A stretch of DNA of 64,000 nt from Mesorhizobium sp. WSM4311 (GCF_002295115.1 NZ_NSFV01000015.1:1-64000); one strand, 5' to 3'. Positions 17,555-26,853 are shown, counted from the first letter of the stretch. The notes: generated by a model from the sequence alone, not told the origin. Program-made: numbers and translations.

Positions 17555-18283
17555 ATGACAGTACGTCAAGATGTTCATAGCGCCGGCATTCCCGTGCTTT
17601 GCCAATCATGCGAGGCGCGGCATCGTGGCGTATGCGGTGCGCTCGACCCCGATCAATTGGTCGGACTCGCCAAGCTTTCGTCAAAGCACACCATTGATCC
17701 GGGCGTGGAGCTGATTGGCGACGCCGAGACCGTCGACAGCTATTCCAACGTGCTTTCCGGCGTGGTGAAGCTGACGAAAAGCCTTTCGGACGGGCGCCAA
17801 CAGATTGTCGGGCTTCAGTTTGCTCCCGATTTTCTGGGGCGGCCATTCAAGGTGGAAAGCGCTATCAACGCCGAAGCGGCAACGGCCGTCTCCCTGTGCT
17901 CGTTTCCAAGAGCGTCCATCGAGAGAATGATGAGGGAATCGCCAGAGCTCGAGCATCGCCTGCTCAAGCAGACATTGAACGAGCTTGACGAAGCACGCGA
18001 CTGGATGGTGACGCTGGGGCGCAAGACGGCCGCGGAAAAAGTGACGAGCTTTCTGCTGATGATTGCCAGAAACATCGATCCCACGCTCGATCCGGCCACC
18101 AACGCGACGAGCTTCGAGCTGCCGCTCACACGCGCCGACATCGCCGATTTCCTCGGCCTGACGATCGAGACGGTGAGTCGCCAGTTGACCCGGCTGCGGA
18201 CAGACGGGCTGATCCGGATCGAGAACAATCGACATGTGACGGTGACCAGCCTTAACCGCTTGGCCAGTCGCTCCGGCGCCTGA
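17555..18283 (+). CDS. fnrN: FNR-family oxygen-sensing transcriptional regulator FnrN
   Basis: 242 residues from the ATG at 17555; a longer form from 17507 is possible, but it would leave almost no leader behind the FNR box, and FnrN proteins usually start shortly before the cysteine motif. Cys16, Cys19 and Cys27 (CQSCEARHRGVC, C-x2-C-x7-C) with Cys115 can hold the oxygen-labile [4Fe-4S] cluster. A cyclic-nucleotide-binding-like barrel follows, then a Crp-type HTH with recognition helix ETVSRQLTRLR, whose E-x-x-S-R contacts TTGAT half sites. It should activate hemN, ccoNOQP and ccoGHIS at low oxygen through the boxes found here. Confidence 0.9.
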   Translation: MTVRQDVHSAGIPVLCQSCEARHRGVCGALDPDQLVGLAKLSSKHTIDPGVELIGDAETVDSYSNVLSGVVKLTKSLSDGRQQIVGLQFAPDFLGRPFKVESAINAEAATAVSLCSFPRASIERMMRESPELEHRLLKQTLNELDEARDWMVTLGRKTAAEKVTSFLLMIARNIDPTLDPATNATSFELPLTRADIADFLGLTIETVSRQLTRLRTDGLIRIENNRHVTVTSLNRLASRSGA

Positions 18284-18285
18284 CC

Positions 18286-18828
18286 TCAATCAGCGATCCC
18301 GATCATCGGCAGCACGTGCTCGCGTTCAAACGCGATGTGCCGGCGCAGATTCTCGAACAGGCCGCGCAACATGAACCCGATGGCTTCGGGATTCTCGACT
18401 GTCTCGCCATGTCCGATGGCCAGCAGGATTTCAGTCACCTCACCGGCAAAGCATTCGTCTTCCACATGCTCGGCCCGCAATCGTCGGGTCGAGGCAAGGT
18501 TCGCCTCGCTGCCGACCACCGCCTCCTCGTAAGCCGGAAAAATGATGGCCTCTTCGTACTGATGGATGCTGCGCAGAAGCGGCACGATCGAGTTGGCTGT
18601 GCTGAGGCATATCATCCGATCAACACCTGGCAGAGCGTCCGCGATTTGTTCCAGAGCATCGCAAAGGCGGAGTTTCTCGTCATGCGCACGCCGCATCACC
18701 GCGGTCGGGACGGCCTCCCGCCCGGCCAGCGTGGCGATTTCACGGCGGTTTTCAAACAGCGACGGTCCTCGCACTTTCTCCGAGTCCAATGTCAGCCTCC
18801 GGTCTTTTGCAAGGCTTACGCTGCCCAA
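18286..18828 (-). CDS. Hemerythrin HHE-domain protein
   Basis: 180 residues. Histidine/carboxylate pairs spaced as in four-helix hemerythrin domains: MRRAHDEK (about 46), IHQYEEAIIFP (about 89-98), LRAEHVEDE and LRRHIAFEREHVLP (C terminus). The family binds a di-iron centre and senses or handles oxygen, nitric oxide or iron. It is convergent with fnrN (ends two bases from its stop) and divergent from ccoN, sharing the FNR box at 18846 that lies 18 bases before its start. Low-oxygen control or repression is therefore plausible but unproven. Confidence 0.8.
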   Translation of the reverse strand: MGSVSLAKDRRLTLDSEKVRGPSLFENRREIATLAGREAVPTAVMRRAHDEKLRLCDALEQIADALPGVDRMICLSTANSIVPLLRSIHQYEEAIIFPAYEEAVVGSEANLASTRRLRAEHVEDECFAGEVTEILLAIGHGETVENPEAIGFMLRGLFENLRRHIAFEREHVLPMIGIAD

Positions 18829-18845
18829 TGATAACGCGGTGAGCT

Positions 18846-18859
18846 TTGACCTGGATCAA
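18846..18859. promoter_or_regulatory. FNR/FixK box upstream of ccoN
   Basis: TTGACCTGGATCAA, one change from the TTGAT-N4-ATCAA consensus. Its centre is 87 bases before the ccoN start, giving a leader of about 45 bases if it sits at -41. It also lies 18 bases before the divergent hemerythrin gene. Confidence 0.88.
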
Positions 18860-18938
18860 GGCACCGGCAACCCGGCTGAGGAATTGTGCCGCTGCGGATT
18901 TGCTTTCCGCGCACGGAATCCGAGGTCGGGGACATGTC

Positions 18939-20549
18939 ATGAAATTCGGCACTGAAACTGTGGCTCTAAGCCTGTTTGCATTCGCGGCCCTGGTGGCCGC
19001 CGGCTTTGGCGTGGATGAGCCTTTCCGCCAGCATATGTGGGTGCTGTTCATCGTGCTGCTGGGCTTTGTCGCTGTTCTTCTGCGCAAGACCAGTTTCGCG
19101 CCGGCGGCTCCGATCGATCCGTCCGCCTATATGGACGGGCCGATCCGCTACGGCGCCATCGCCACCATGTTCTGGGGCGTGGTCGGCATGCTTGTCGGCG
19201 TGATCATCGCGCTGCAGCTTGCCTACCCGGATCTCAACATCCAGCCCTGGTTCAATTTCGGGCGTTTGCGGCCGCTGCACACATCCGGCGTCGTTTTTGC
19301 CTTCGGCGGCAACGCTCTGCTTTGCACGTCCCTGTATGTGGTGCAGCGCACCTGCCGCGCCCGACTTTTCGGCGGCAATCTCGCCTGGTTCGTGTTCTGG
19401 GGGTATCAGCTTTTCATCGTCATGGCGGCCACCGGCTATCTGCTCGGCATCACCGAATCCCGTGAATATGCCGAGCCTGAATGGTATGTCGACATCTGGC
19501 TGACCATCGTCTGGGTCGCCTATCTCCTCCTGTTCCTCGGCACTATCCTGAAGCGCAAGGAGCCGCATATCTACGTCGCCAACTGGTTCTACCTCTCGTT
19601 CATCGTGACCATCGCGATGCTGCACGTGGTCAACAACCTGTCGATGCCGGCCTCCTTCCTGGGCTCGAAGAGCTACTCCGCATTTTCCGGTGTCCAGGAT
19701 GCGCTGACGCAATGGTGGTACGGCCACAACGCGGTCGGCTTCTTCCTGACGGCCGGCTTCCTCGGCATGATGTATTACTTCGTGCCCAAGCAGGCCAACC
19801 GCCCGGTCTACTCCTATCGCCTTTCGATCATCCACTTCTGGGCCCTGATCTTCCTCTATATCTGGGCTGGGCCCCACCATCTCCACTATACCGCCCTGCC
19901 TGATTGGGCGCAGACGCTCGGCATGGTGTTTTCGATCATGCTCTGGATGCCGTCCTGGGGCGGGATGATCAACGGCCTGATGACGCTGTCCGGTGCCTGG
20001 GACAAGATCCGCACCGACCCGATCATCCGCATGATGGTGATCGCCATCGCCTTCTACGGCATGTCGACCTTCGAAGGCCCGATGATGTCGATCAAGTCGG
20101 TCAATTCGCTCAGCCACTACACCGACTGGACCATCGGCCACGTTCATTCCGGCGCCCTCGGCTGGGTCGGCATGATCTCGTTCGGCGCGATCTACTACAT
20201 GGTGCCGAAGCTGTGGAACCGCGAACGCCTCTATTCGCTGCGGCTGGTCACTTGGCACTTCTGGCTGGCGACGCTCGGCATCGTCGTCTACGCCGCGGTC
20301 ATGTGGGTGTCCGGCATCATGCAGGGCCTGATGTGGCGCGAATACGACGAGCAGGGCTTCCTGGTCTACTCCTTCGCCGAGACCGTCGCCGCCATGCATC
20401 CCTACTACATCATGCGCGCCGCCGGCGGAGCCATGTACCTGTCCGGCGCCCTGATCATGGCCTGGAACATCACCATGACGATCCTCGGCCACCAGCGCCA
20501 GGAGCAACCGTTACCGGGCTCTGTTCCCGCCCTCCAGCCTGCACAATAG
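18939..20549 (+). CDS. ccoN: cbb3-type cytochrome c oxidase subunit I
   Basis: 536 residues from the ATG at 18939 (MKFGTETVALSLFAF); the open frame upstream is not coding. It is a twelve-helix haem-copper oxidase core: haem ligands in RPLHTSGVVFAFGGN and VHSGALGW, the copper-site region WWYGHNAVGFF and the WAGPHHLHYTALPDW loop. As the catalytic subunit of the high-affinity oxidase (FixN) it reduces oxygen and pumps protons in the inner membrane at nanomolar oxygen. It is first in the ccoNOQP operon, behind an FNR box. Confidence 0.96.
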   Translation: MKFGTETVALSLFAFAALVAAGFGVDEPFRQHMWVLFIVLLGFVAVLLRKTSFAPAAPIDPSAYMDGPIRYGAIATMFWGVVGMLVGVIIALQLAYPDLNIQPWFNFGRLRPLHTSGVVFAFGGNALLCTSLYVVQRTCRARLFGGNLAWFVFWGYQLFIVMAATGYLLGITESREYAEPEWYVDIWLTIVWVAYLLLFLGTILKRKEPHIYVANWFYLSFIVTIAMLHVVNNLSMPASFLGSKSYSAFSGVQDALTQWWYGHNAVGFFLTAGFLGMMYYFVPKQANRPVYSYRLSIIHFWALIFLYIWAGPHHLHYTALPDWAQTLGMVFSIMLWMPSWGGMINGLMTLSGAWDKIRTDPIIRMMVIAIAFYGMSTFEGPMMSIKSVNSLSHYTDWTIGHVHSGALGWVGMISFGAIYYMVPKLWNRERLYSLRLVTWHFWLATLGIVVYAAVMWVSGIMQGLMWREYDEQGFLVYSFAETVAAMHPYYIMRAAGGAMYLSGALIMAWNITMTILGHQRQEQPLPGSVPALQPAQ

Positions 20550-20558
20550 GAGCCAGAA

Positions 20559-21290
20559 ATGGGCTTGATGGACAGACACGCGATCATCGAGAAGAACGCC
20601 ACGCTTCTTCTCGTTGGTTCCCTTCTGGTGGTGACGGTCGGCGGCATCGTCGAGATCGCCCCGCTCTTCTATCTCGACAATACGATCGAGAAGGTCGAAG
20701 GCATGCGGCCTTATTCGCCGCTCGAACTCGCCGGCCGCAACATCTATGTGCGTGAGGGCTGCTACCTCTGCCACAGCCAGATGATCAGGCCATTCCGGGA
20801 CGAGGTCGAGCGCTATGGTCACTACAGCCTGGCTGCCGAGTCGATGTACGATCACCCCTTCCAGTGGGGCTCGAAACGCACCGGCCCCGACCTTGCCCGG
20901 GTCGGCGACCGCTACTCGAACGATTGGCACGTCCAGCATCTCAGCGATCCGCGCTCGGTGGTGCCGGAATCGATCATGCCGAAATACGCGTTCCTGAAGG
21001 ACACGCCAATCCAGGTGAAGGACTTCTCGACGCATCTGGTTGCGAACAGGCGTGTTGGCGTCCCCTACTCCGACGACATGATCGCGCACGCCAACGCCGA
21101 CTTGATGGCGCAGGCCGATCCCAACGCCGACACGTCCGGCCTCCTGGCCCGCTATGCGAAAGCGAAGGTCGGAGATCTCGACGGCAATCCGCAGCAGGTC
21201 ACCGAGATGGACGCGCTTGTCGCCTATCTGCAGATGCTCGGCACGCTGGTCGATTTCAAACACTACGACGAAGCCGCCGGTTACCGCTGA
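20559..21290 (+). CDS. ccoO: cbb3-type cytochrome c oxidase monohaem subunit II
   Basis: 243 residues. One N-terminal membrane anchor (about 17-38) is followed by a periplasmic cytochrome c domain with the haem site EGCYLCHSQMIRP and axial Met candidates downstream (SIMPKYAFL). It passes electrons to CcoN. The gene begins 9 bases after ccoN with GGAGCC upstream. Length and order match FixO. Confidence 0.95.
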   Translation: MGLMDRHAIIEKNATLLLVGSLLVVTVGGIVEIAPLFYLDNTIEKVEGMRPYSPLELAGRNIYVREGCYLCHSQMIRPFRDEVERYGHYSLAAESMYDHPFQWGSKRTGPDLARVGDRYSNDWHVQHLSDPRSVVPESIMPKYAFLKDTPIQVKDFSTHLVANRRVGVPYSDDMIAHANADLMAQADPNADTSGLLARYAKAKVGDLDGNPQQVTEMDALVAYLQMLGTLVDFKHYDEAAGYR

Positions 21291-21302
21291 GGAGCACGAC
21301 CC

Positions 21303-21452
21303 ATGGACTACAATCTGATGCGGGAATTCGCCGACAGCTGGGGCTTGCTGGCCATGGCGCTCTTTTTTGTCGGCTGCATTGCCTTCGCACTTCGGCCGGG
21401 CGGCCGCAGCCAGGCCGATGAAGCCGCCCGCATTCCCCTCAAGGATGACTGA
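21303..21452 (+). CDS. ccoQ: cbb3-type cytochrome oxidase small subunit
   Basis: A 49-residue protein (MDYNLMREFADSWGLL...) with one membrane helix (about 14-30) and a short charged tail ending RIPLKDD. Size, topology and position between ccoO and ccoP identify CcoQ/FixQ, which stabilises the oxidase and the CcoP interaction. GAGGAGC lies upstream of the start, 12 bases after ccoO. Confidence 0.93.
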   Translation: MDYNLMREFADSWGLLAMALFFVGCIAFALRPGGRSQADEAARIPLKDD

Positions 21453-21454
21453 TC

Positions 21455-22318
21455 ATGAGCACAGAGCATATCGACGACGTGTCGGGCATCTCGACGACCG
21501 GCCATGAGTGGGACGGCATCAGGGAACTCAACAACCCTCTTCCCCGGTGGTGGGTGATAACCTTCTACATCACCATCGCCTGGGCGATCGGCTACACCAT
21601 TGCTTATCCGGCATGGCCGATGCTGTCCTCCGCGACGAGAGGGCTGCTCGGCTATTCGAGCCGAATTGACGTCAAGAACGAGCTGGCGGCGGCCGAACTT
21701 GCGAAGGGCAAGTATGTCGCGGCAATTCAATCGAAGACCGTGTCCGAGATTGCCGCCGACGATGCTCTGCGTGAATTCGCGGTCGCGGCCGGCGGAGCCA
21801 CATTCAAGGTCAATTGCGTTCAGTGTCATGGCTCGGGCGCACAGGGGTCCAAGGGCTTTCCCAACCTGAATGACGACGACTGGCTGTGGGGCGGCAAGGC
21901 CGACCAGGTCCAGCAGACGATCACGCACGGCATCCGGTTCGCGTCCGACCCGGATACGCGCATCTCCGAGATGCCGGCCTTTGGCGACATCATCACGTCC
22001 GAGCAGATCATGCAGGTCAGCGCCTACGTGGCGAGCCTCTCCGGCAAGGTCCAGGACGCAAGTCTGATCGAGCCCGGCGCCAAGGTCTTCGCGGAAAACT
22101 GCGTGGCCTGTCATGGCGCCAACGCGAAAGGCAACAGGGAGTTCGGCGCTCCCGATCTGACCGATGCCATCTGGCTCTACGGGTCTGGCGAGGCAGCCAT
22201 CGCCGCCCAGGTCCGCACGCCGAAACACGGCGTGATGCCAGCCTGGATTGACCGTCTCGGCGAGACCAAGGTCAAGGAGCTCGCAGTCTACGTGCATTCG
22301 CTTGGCGGTGGAGAATAG
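21455..22318 (+). CDS. ccoP: cbb3-type cytochrome c oxidase dihaem subunit III
   Basis: 287 residues. A short cytoplasmic N terminus contains HEWDGIRELNNPLPRWW, followed by a membrane helix (about 32-52) and two cytochrome c domains with haem sites CVQCHGSGAQG and CVACHGANAKG. It accepts electrons from soluble cytochrome c and feeds CcoO. It follows ccoQ by two bases and is followed by a terminator-like hairpin. Confidence 0.96.
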   Translation: MSTEHIDDVSGISTTGHEWDGIRELNNPLPRWWVITFYITIAWAIGYTIAYPAWPMLSSATRGLLGYSSRIDVKNELAAAELAKGKYVAAIQSKTVSEIAADDALREFAVAAGGATFKVNCVQCHGSGAQGSKGFPNLNDDDWLWGGKADQVQQTITHGIRFASDPDTRISEMPAFGDIITSEQIMQVSAYVASLSGKVQDASLIEPGAKVFAENCVACHGANAKGNREFGAPDLTDAIWLYGSGEAAIAAQVRTPKHGVMPAWIDRLGETKVKELAVYVHSLGGGE

Positions 22319-22357
22319 CAACGGGGGCCTATTCTCCTGCCCTCTCCGTCCAGGCGA

Positions 22358-22382
22358 CGAGGCCCGGCCCTGCCGGGCCTCG
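22358..22382 (+). terminator. Hairpin after ccoP
   Basis: Perfect 11-bp GC-rich stem (CGAGGCCCGGC at 22358-22368, complement at 22372-22382) with a 3-base loop, 39 bases after the ccoP stop. Only a weak T-tract follows (ACTGATTT), so it may stabilise mRNA ends as well as terminate. Confidence 0.7.
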
Positions 22383-22403
22383 ACTGATTTGCGGTGCCGA
22401 CGA

Positions 22404-22417
22404 TTGACCTGCATCAA
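22404..22417. promoter_or_regulatory. FNR/FixK box upstream of ccoG
   Basis: TTGACCTGCATCAA, one change from the consensus palindrome and nearly identical to the ccoN box. Its centre is about 101 bases before the ccoG start. It indicates that ccoGHIS has its own low-oxygen promoter after the ccoP hairpin. Confidence 0.87.
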
Positions 22418-22511
22418 CGCGGCGCGATCCAGTCGGAGGCAAGGTCCCGGTCGACGCTGCATTTCGCGCCGCCACAGGGCGAAATTACAAGCTGCATGAC
22501 GGGAGAGACCG

Positions 22512-24071
22512 GTGCTGGACAATACGCAGGTAGAACGGCTCGAAGCTGAGGCGGTCAACTCCGCCAAAGTGCGCCAGCCATTGTATGCTGCGCGCAAGAA
22601 GGTTTTCCCCAAGCGTGCATCGGGCAGCTTTCGCCAGTTCAAATGGCTCGTGATGGCGATCACGCTCGGCATTTACTACCTGACGCCGTGGTTGCGATGG
22701 GATCGCGGCCCGTTTGCCCCGGACCAGGCCGTACTGCTCGATGTCGCCAATCGGCGCTTCTACTTCTTCTTCATCGAAATATGGCCGCAGGAATTCTACT
22801 ATGTGGCCGGCCTGCTGGTCATGGCCGGCGTCGGCCTCTTCCTGATCACGTCGACGGTCGGGCGCGCCTGGTGCGGCTATACATGCCCGCAGACCGTTTG
22901 GGTCGATCTGTTTCTGGTCGTCGAGCGCGCCATCGAGGGCGACCGCAACGCTCGCATGAAGCTCGATGCCGGACCCTGGACCGCACGCAAGCTCGTGCTG
23001 CGGGTCTCGAAACACGCCATCTGGCTGGTCATAGGCGCGGCCACCGGCGGCGCCTGGATCTTCTATTTCGCCGATGCGCCGACGCTAGCCGGCGAACTCT
23101 TCACCGGCGCGGCGGCTCCCATCGCCTACATCACCGTCGCCGTACTGACGGCGACGACCTATACGTTCGGCGGGCTGATGCGCGAGCAGGTCTGCACCTA
23201 TATGTGCCCGTGGCCGCGCATACAGGCGGCCATGCTCGACGAGACCTCCCTCACCGTCACCTACAATGACTGGCGCGGCGAACCGCGCTCGCGCCACGCC
23301 AAGAAGGTGCTCGCCGCGGGGCAGCCTGTCGGCGACTGCGTCGACTGCAATGCCTGCGTCGCGGTCTGCCCGATGGGGATCGACATCCGCGACGGCCAGC
23401 AGCTCGAATGCATCACCTGCGCGCTCTGCATCGACGCTTGCGACAGCGTCATGGACAAACTCGGCAGGGAGCATGGGTTGATCTCCTACGCGACGCTCTC
23501 CGACTACAACGCCAACATGATGCTGGCGACCGCCGGGGGCTCGGGTTCAGTCAATCCTTCGCTGGTCCGAACCGCTGACGGCCTGTTCTCCGACAAGGTG
23601 GCCCATTTCCACATTCGCAAGATCTTTCGGCCACGCACCTATGTCTACATGGCCCTGTGGTCGCTGATCGGCCTGGGCCTGCTGTATTCGCTGCTGACGC
23701 GCGACCGGCTCGAAGTGAACGTGCTGCACGACCGCAATCCGCAGTTCGTCACCCTGTCCGACGGCTCCATCCGCAACGGCTACACCGTCAAGCTGCTCAA
23801 CATGATCCCCGAGCCCAGGACCATCGTCGTCACCCTTCAGGGCTTGGAAGGAGCAGAGATGAGCGTGGTCGGCATCGATCAGCCGGCAGGTCGCTCCGTT
23901 CCCATCTCGGTCGAACCCGACCGGCTGAAGATGCTCAAGGTCTTCGTACGCCAGCCGGCGGGCCAGATCCAGGGTACGGCACAGACCTTCAAGTTCCGGG
24001 CCGAGGACAGAGCGAGCTTCGAGTCCGACGAATACACCGCCACCTTCAACGCACCGGAGATCGCCAGATGA
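22512..24071 (+). CDS. ccoG: cbb3 oxidase assembly membrane ferredoxin CcoG
   Basis: 519 residues, GTG start. Several membrane helices carry CGYTCPQTVW and CTYMCPWPRIQ motifs; two ferredoxin-type [4Fe-4S] motifs follow (CVDCNACVAVCPMGID and CITCALCIDACD), then a C-terminal IG-like domain. This is the FixG/RdxA architecture; CcoG has been linked to reduction of Cu(II) for CcoN assembly. First gene of ccoGHIS, behind its own FNR box; its stop overlaps the ccoH start (ATGA). Confidence 0.95.
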   Translation: MLDNTQVERLEAEAVNSAKVRQPLYAARKKVFPKRASGSFRQFKWLVMAITLGIYYLTPWLRWDRGPFAPDQAVLLDVANRRFYFFFIEIWPQEFYYVAGLLVMAGVGLFLITSTVGRAWCGYTCPQTVWVDLFLVVERAIEGDRNARMKLDAGPWTARKLVLRVSKHAIWLVIGAATGGAWIFYFADAPTLAGELFTGAAAPIAYITVAVLTATTYTFGGLMREQVCTYMCPWPRIQAAMLDETSLTVTYNDWRGEPRSRHAKKVLAAGQPVGDCVDCNACVAVCPMGIDIRDGQQLECITCALCIDACDSVMDKLGREHGLISYATLSDYNANMMLATAGGSGSVNPSLVRTADGLFSDKVAHFHIRKIFRPRTYVYMALWSLIGLGLLYSLLTRDRLEVNVLHDRNPQFVTLSDGSIRNGYTVKLLNMIPEPRTIVVTLQGLEGAEMSVVGIDQPAGRSVPISVEPDRLKMLKVFVRQPAGQIQGTAQTFKFRAEDRASFESDEYTATFNAPEIAR

Positions 24072-24565
24072 CCGCCAAGGCGCAAAAATCCCGCGAATTC
24101 ACCGGCAGGCACATGCTGGCCACCGTCCTTGCCTTTTTCGGCGTGGTCATCGCGGTCAATCTGACCATGGCGACGCTCGCCAGCACAAGCTGGACCGGCC
24201 TGGTGGTCGAGAACACCTATGTGGCGAGCCAGCAATTCAACAAGAAAGCCGAAGAGGGGCGCGCGCAGGCGGCCCTCGGCTGGACCGGCAAACTGACCAT
24301 CGCGGCGGGTGAGGTTCGCTATAGCCTTACCGATGCCGGCGGCAAGCCGGTCGCCTTGCATGGCGTCAAGGTGCTGTTTCGCCACCCCGCCTATGAGAAG
24401 GAGGATAAGGCCATCACGCTCGCCCTCGCCTCGGGCCAGGACTTCGCCGCGCAGCATACGCCGAAGGACGGGGTCTGGATCGTCGAAGTCGACGCCGATG
24501 CCGGTCTGGACAAAGCCTATCGTGACGTCCGCAGGATCATGATTTCCCATGGGGCGATGAAATGA
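24068..24565 (+). CDS. ccoH: cbb3 oxidase assembly protein CcoH
   Basis: 165 residues with one N-terminal membrane helix (about 16-38: MLATVLAFFGVVIAVNLTMA) and a periplasmic FixH domain (WTGLVVENTYVASQQFN). CcoH associates with the oxidase during assembly. The start overlaps the ccoG stop and the stop overlaps the ccoI start, so translation is coupled across ccoGHI. Confidence 0.93.
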   Translation: MTAKAQKSREFTGRHMLATVLAFFGVVIAVNLTMATLASTSWTGLVVENTYVASQQFNKKAEEGRAQAALGWTGKLTIAAGEVRYSLTDAGGKPVALHGVKVLFRHPAYEKEDKAITLALASGQDFAAQHTPKDGVWIVEVDADAGLDKAYRDVRRIMISHGAMK

Positions 24566-26853
24566 GCTGTTGTGCACCTGGCGCTGAAATGACGCTGGAT
24601 CTGGCCGGCGCCCCATCGGTCCTGCCGTCCAGCCAGGAGATCAGGCTGGTAAGCCGATCGATCGGCGACAACCTTTGCCAGACCGATCTGTCGGTACCGA
24701 CAGTCCACTGCGCGGCCTGCATCCAGACGATCGAGACGGCATTGGGAAAGCTCAATCGCGTCGAGAGCGCTCGCGTCAACCTGTCGACCAGACGAGTTTC
24801 GGTCCAGTGGCGTGGCGACGAGGCTCCGCCATTTTTCGCAACGCTTGGGCGGCTGGGCTACCAAGCGCATCTCTTCGATCCGGAGACCAGCAACAAGGAC
24901 AAGACGCTTTCGGAACTGATCCGGGCGGTCGCGGTCGCGGGTTTTGCCGCCGGCAACATCATGCTGCTGTCGGTCTCGGTCTGGTCCGGCGCCGAAGGCG
25001 CGACCCGCGATCTGTTCCACTGGGTCTCGGCGCTGATCGCCATCCCCGCCCTGGCCTTTGCCGGCGGCATCTATTTCCGCTCGGCCTGGAATGCCTTGCG
25101 CCACGGGCGCATGAACATGGACGTCCCGATTGCGGTCGGCGTGTCGCTTGCCTACGCCATGAGCCTCTACGAAACCATCAATCATGGCGACCACGCCTAT
25201 TTCGACGCCTCCGTTTCGCTGCTGTTCTTCCTCCTGATCGGCCGCACGCTGGACCACGTCATGCGCGAACGGGCCCGCACCGCCGTGAATGGCCTGTCGC
25301 GGCTGGCGGCACGCGGCGCCATCGTGCTGCGCGGCGATGGCGTGCGCGATTACCTGCCGGTCGGCGAGATCGAGCCGGGCATGGCGCTGCACATCGCCGC
25401 CGGTGAGCGAATTCCGGTCGACGGCAATATCCTCAGCGGTATTTCGGATCTCGATTGTTCACTGGTATCCGGGGAAAGCACGCCCCGGACCGTGGGAGCG
25501 GGAGCCCAGGTTCAGGCAGGCACGCTCAATCTCACCGGCCCGCTGACCATGCAGGCGACGGCCGCGGCGAAGGATTCTTTCCTGGCCGAAATGGTCCGGC
25601 TCATGGAAGCCGCGGAGGGCGGCCGCTCGCACTACCGCAGGATCGCCGACCGTGTGTCGGCGCTCTACGCTCCGGTGGTCCATCTCGCTGCCTTGCTGAC
25701 GTTCCTTGGATGGATGATCGCTTCGGGCGACTGGCATCTGGCAATGACGATCGCGATTGCCGTTCTCATCATCACCTGCCCATGCGCGCTCGGCCTGGCC
25801 GTGCCGATCGTGCAGGTCGTCGCGGCGCGGCGTCTTTTCGAGGCCGGCGTCATGGTCAAGGACGGTTCGGCCATGGAACGACTGGCGGCGATCGATACGG
25901 TGCTGTTCGACAAGACCGGGACCCTCACGCTCGGACAGCCAAGGCTGATCAATGGGCCGTCCATCGACCCGGCCATGCTGGCGATCGCGGCCGACATGGC
26001 CGCGCAGTCGCGCCATCCATTCTCGAAGGCCATAGCCGGTTTCGCGGGCTCTTCCAGCCAACCCGGGCTCCAGTCCGTCGGCGAACACCCAGGCTTCGGC
26101 ATGGAAGCCGTCACCAAAGGCAATACCTGGCGCCTCGGCCGGCGCGGATGGGCTGGATGGAAGGCGCGGACCGGCGGCGAAGGCAAATATGGCGGCTATG
26201 GCGGGACAGTGCTTTCGAAGAACGGGATCATCGTCGCCACCTTTGCCTTCGAAGACGCCGCGCGCGCCGATGCAAAGGCGGCGGTCGGGCAATTGCAGGA
26301 TGCCGGAATGTCGGTCCAGATGTTGTCCGGCGACACCGCCAACGCCTGTCGCGACGTCGCCAAGACCTTGGGGATCGAGGACTTCGTTCCGGCCCTGCTC
26401 CCGTCCGGCAAGGTCGAGTGGATCGAGGCGCTGTCCAGGGAAGGCCACAAGGTGCTGATGGTAGGCGACGGACTGAACGATACGCCGGCGCTCGGCGCGG
26501 CGCATGTCTCGATGGCCCCGGCCACAGCGGCCGATGTCGGTCGCAATGCCGCCGATTTCGTCTTCCTGCGCGAAAGCCTTCTGGCGGTGCCCTTGGCCTT
26601 GGATATCTCGCGAAAGGCAGGCCGGCTCATTCGACAGAACATCGCCATTGCCATTGTCTACAACGCGTTCGCGGTGCCGATCGCCATATCGGGGCACGTG
26701 ACGCCGCTCATCGCAGCGATCGCCATGTCCGCCTCGTCGCTGCTGGTGATCGGAAACGCCATGCGGCTGCAAGGTTTCACGAAAAGCGCATCGCCTGAAC
26801 GCGCTTCGCGCGACCGGCGCGGACGCCCAGGCATGTTGGTCCAACAGCCATGA
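24562..26853 (+). CDS. ccoI: Copper-exporting P-type ATPase for cbb3 assembly
   Basis: 763 residues. An N-terminal cysteine motif (MSCCAPGAE) and a heavy-metal-associated domain (VHCAACIQTIE) precede eight predicted helices with the ion-channel motif CPCALGLAVP, the phosphorylation site DKTGTLTLGQ and the hinge GDGLNDTPALG. It is the FixI/CcoI type of CopA2 ATPase, which delivers copper to the periplasmic side for the CcoN active site. Overlaps ccoH by four bases and ccoS by four bases. Confidence 0.95.
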   Translation: MSCCAPGAEMTLDLAGAPSVLPSSQEIRLVSRSIGDNLCQTDLSVPTVHCAACIQTIETALGKLNRVESARVNLSTRRVSVQWRGDEAPPFFATLGRLGYQAHLFDPETSNKDKTLSELIRAVAVAGFAAGNIMLLSVSVWSGAEGATRDLFHWVSALIAIPALAFAGGIYFRSAWNALRHGRMNMDVPIAVGVSLAYAMSLYETINHGDHAYFDASVSLLFFLLIGRTLDHVMRERARTAVNGLSRLAARGAIVLRGDGVRDYLPVGEIEPGMALHIAAGERIPVDGNILSGISDLDCSLVSGESTPRTVGAGAQVQAGTLNLTGPLTMQATAAAKDSFLAEMVRLMEAAEGGRSHYRRIADRVSALYAPVVHLAALLTFLGWMIASGDWHLAMTIAIAVLIITCPCALGLAVPIVQVVAARRLFEAGVMVKDGSAMERLAAIDTVLFDKTGTLTLGQPRLINGPSIDPAMLAIAADMAAQSRHPFSKAIAGFAGSSSQPGLQSVGEHPGFGMEAVTKGNTWRLGRRGWAGWKARTGGEGKYGGYGGTVLSKNGIIVATFAFEDAARADAKAAVGQLQDAGMSVQMLSGDTANACRDVAKTLGIEDFVPALLPSGKVEWIEALSREGHKVLMVGDGLNDTPALGAAHVSMAPATAADVGRNAADFVFLRESLLAVPLALDISRKAGRLIRQNIAIAIVYNAFAVPIAISGHVTPLIAAIAMSASSLLVIGNAMRLQGFTKSASPERASRDRRGRPGMLVQQP

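Noticed and set aside
18966..20507. 513-codon minus-strand open frame opposite ccoN
   Set aside because: Shadow of a conserved oxidase gene; no recognisable domain.
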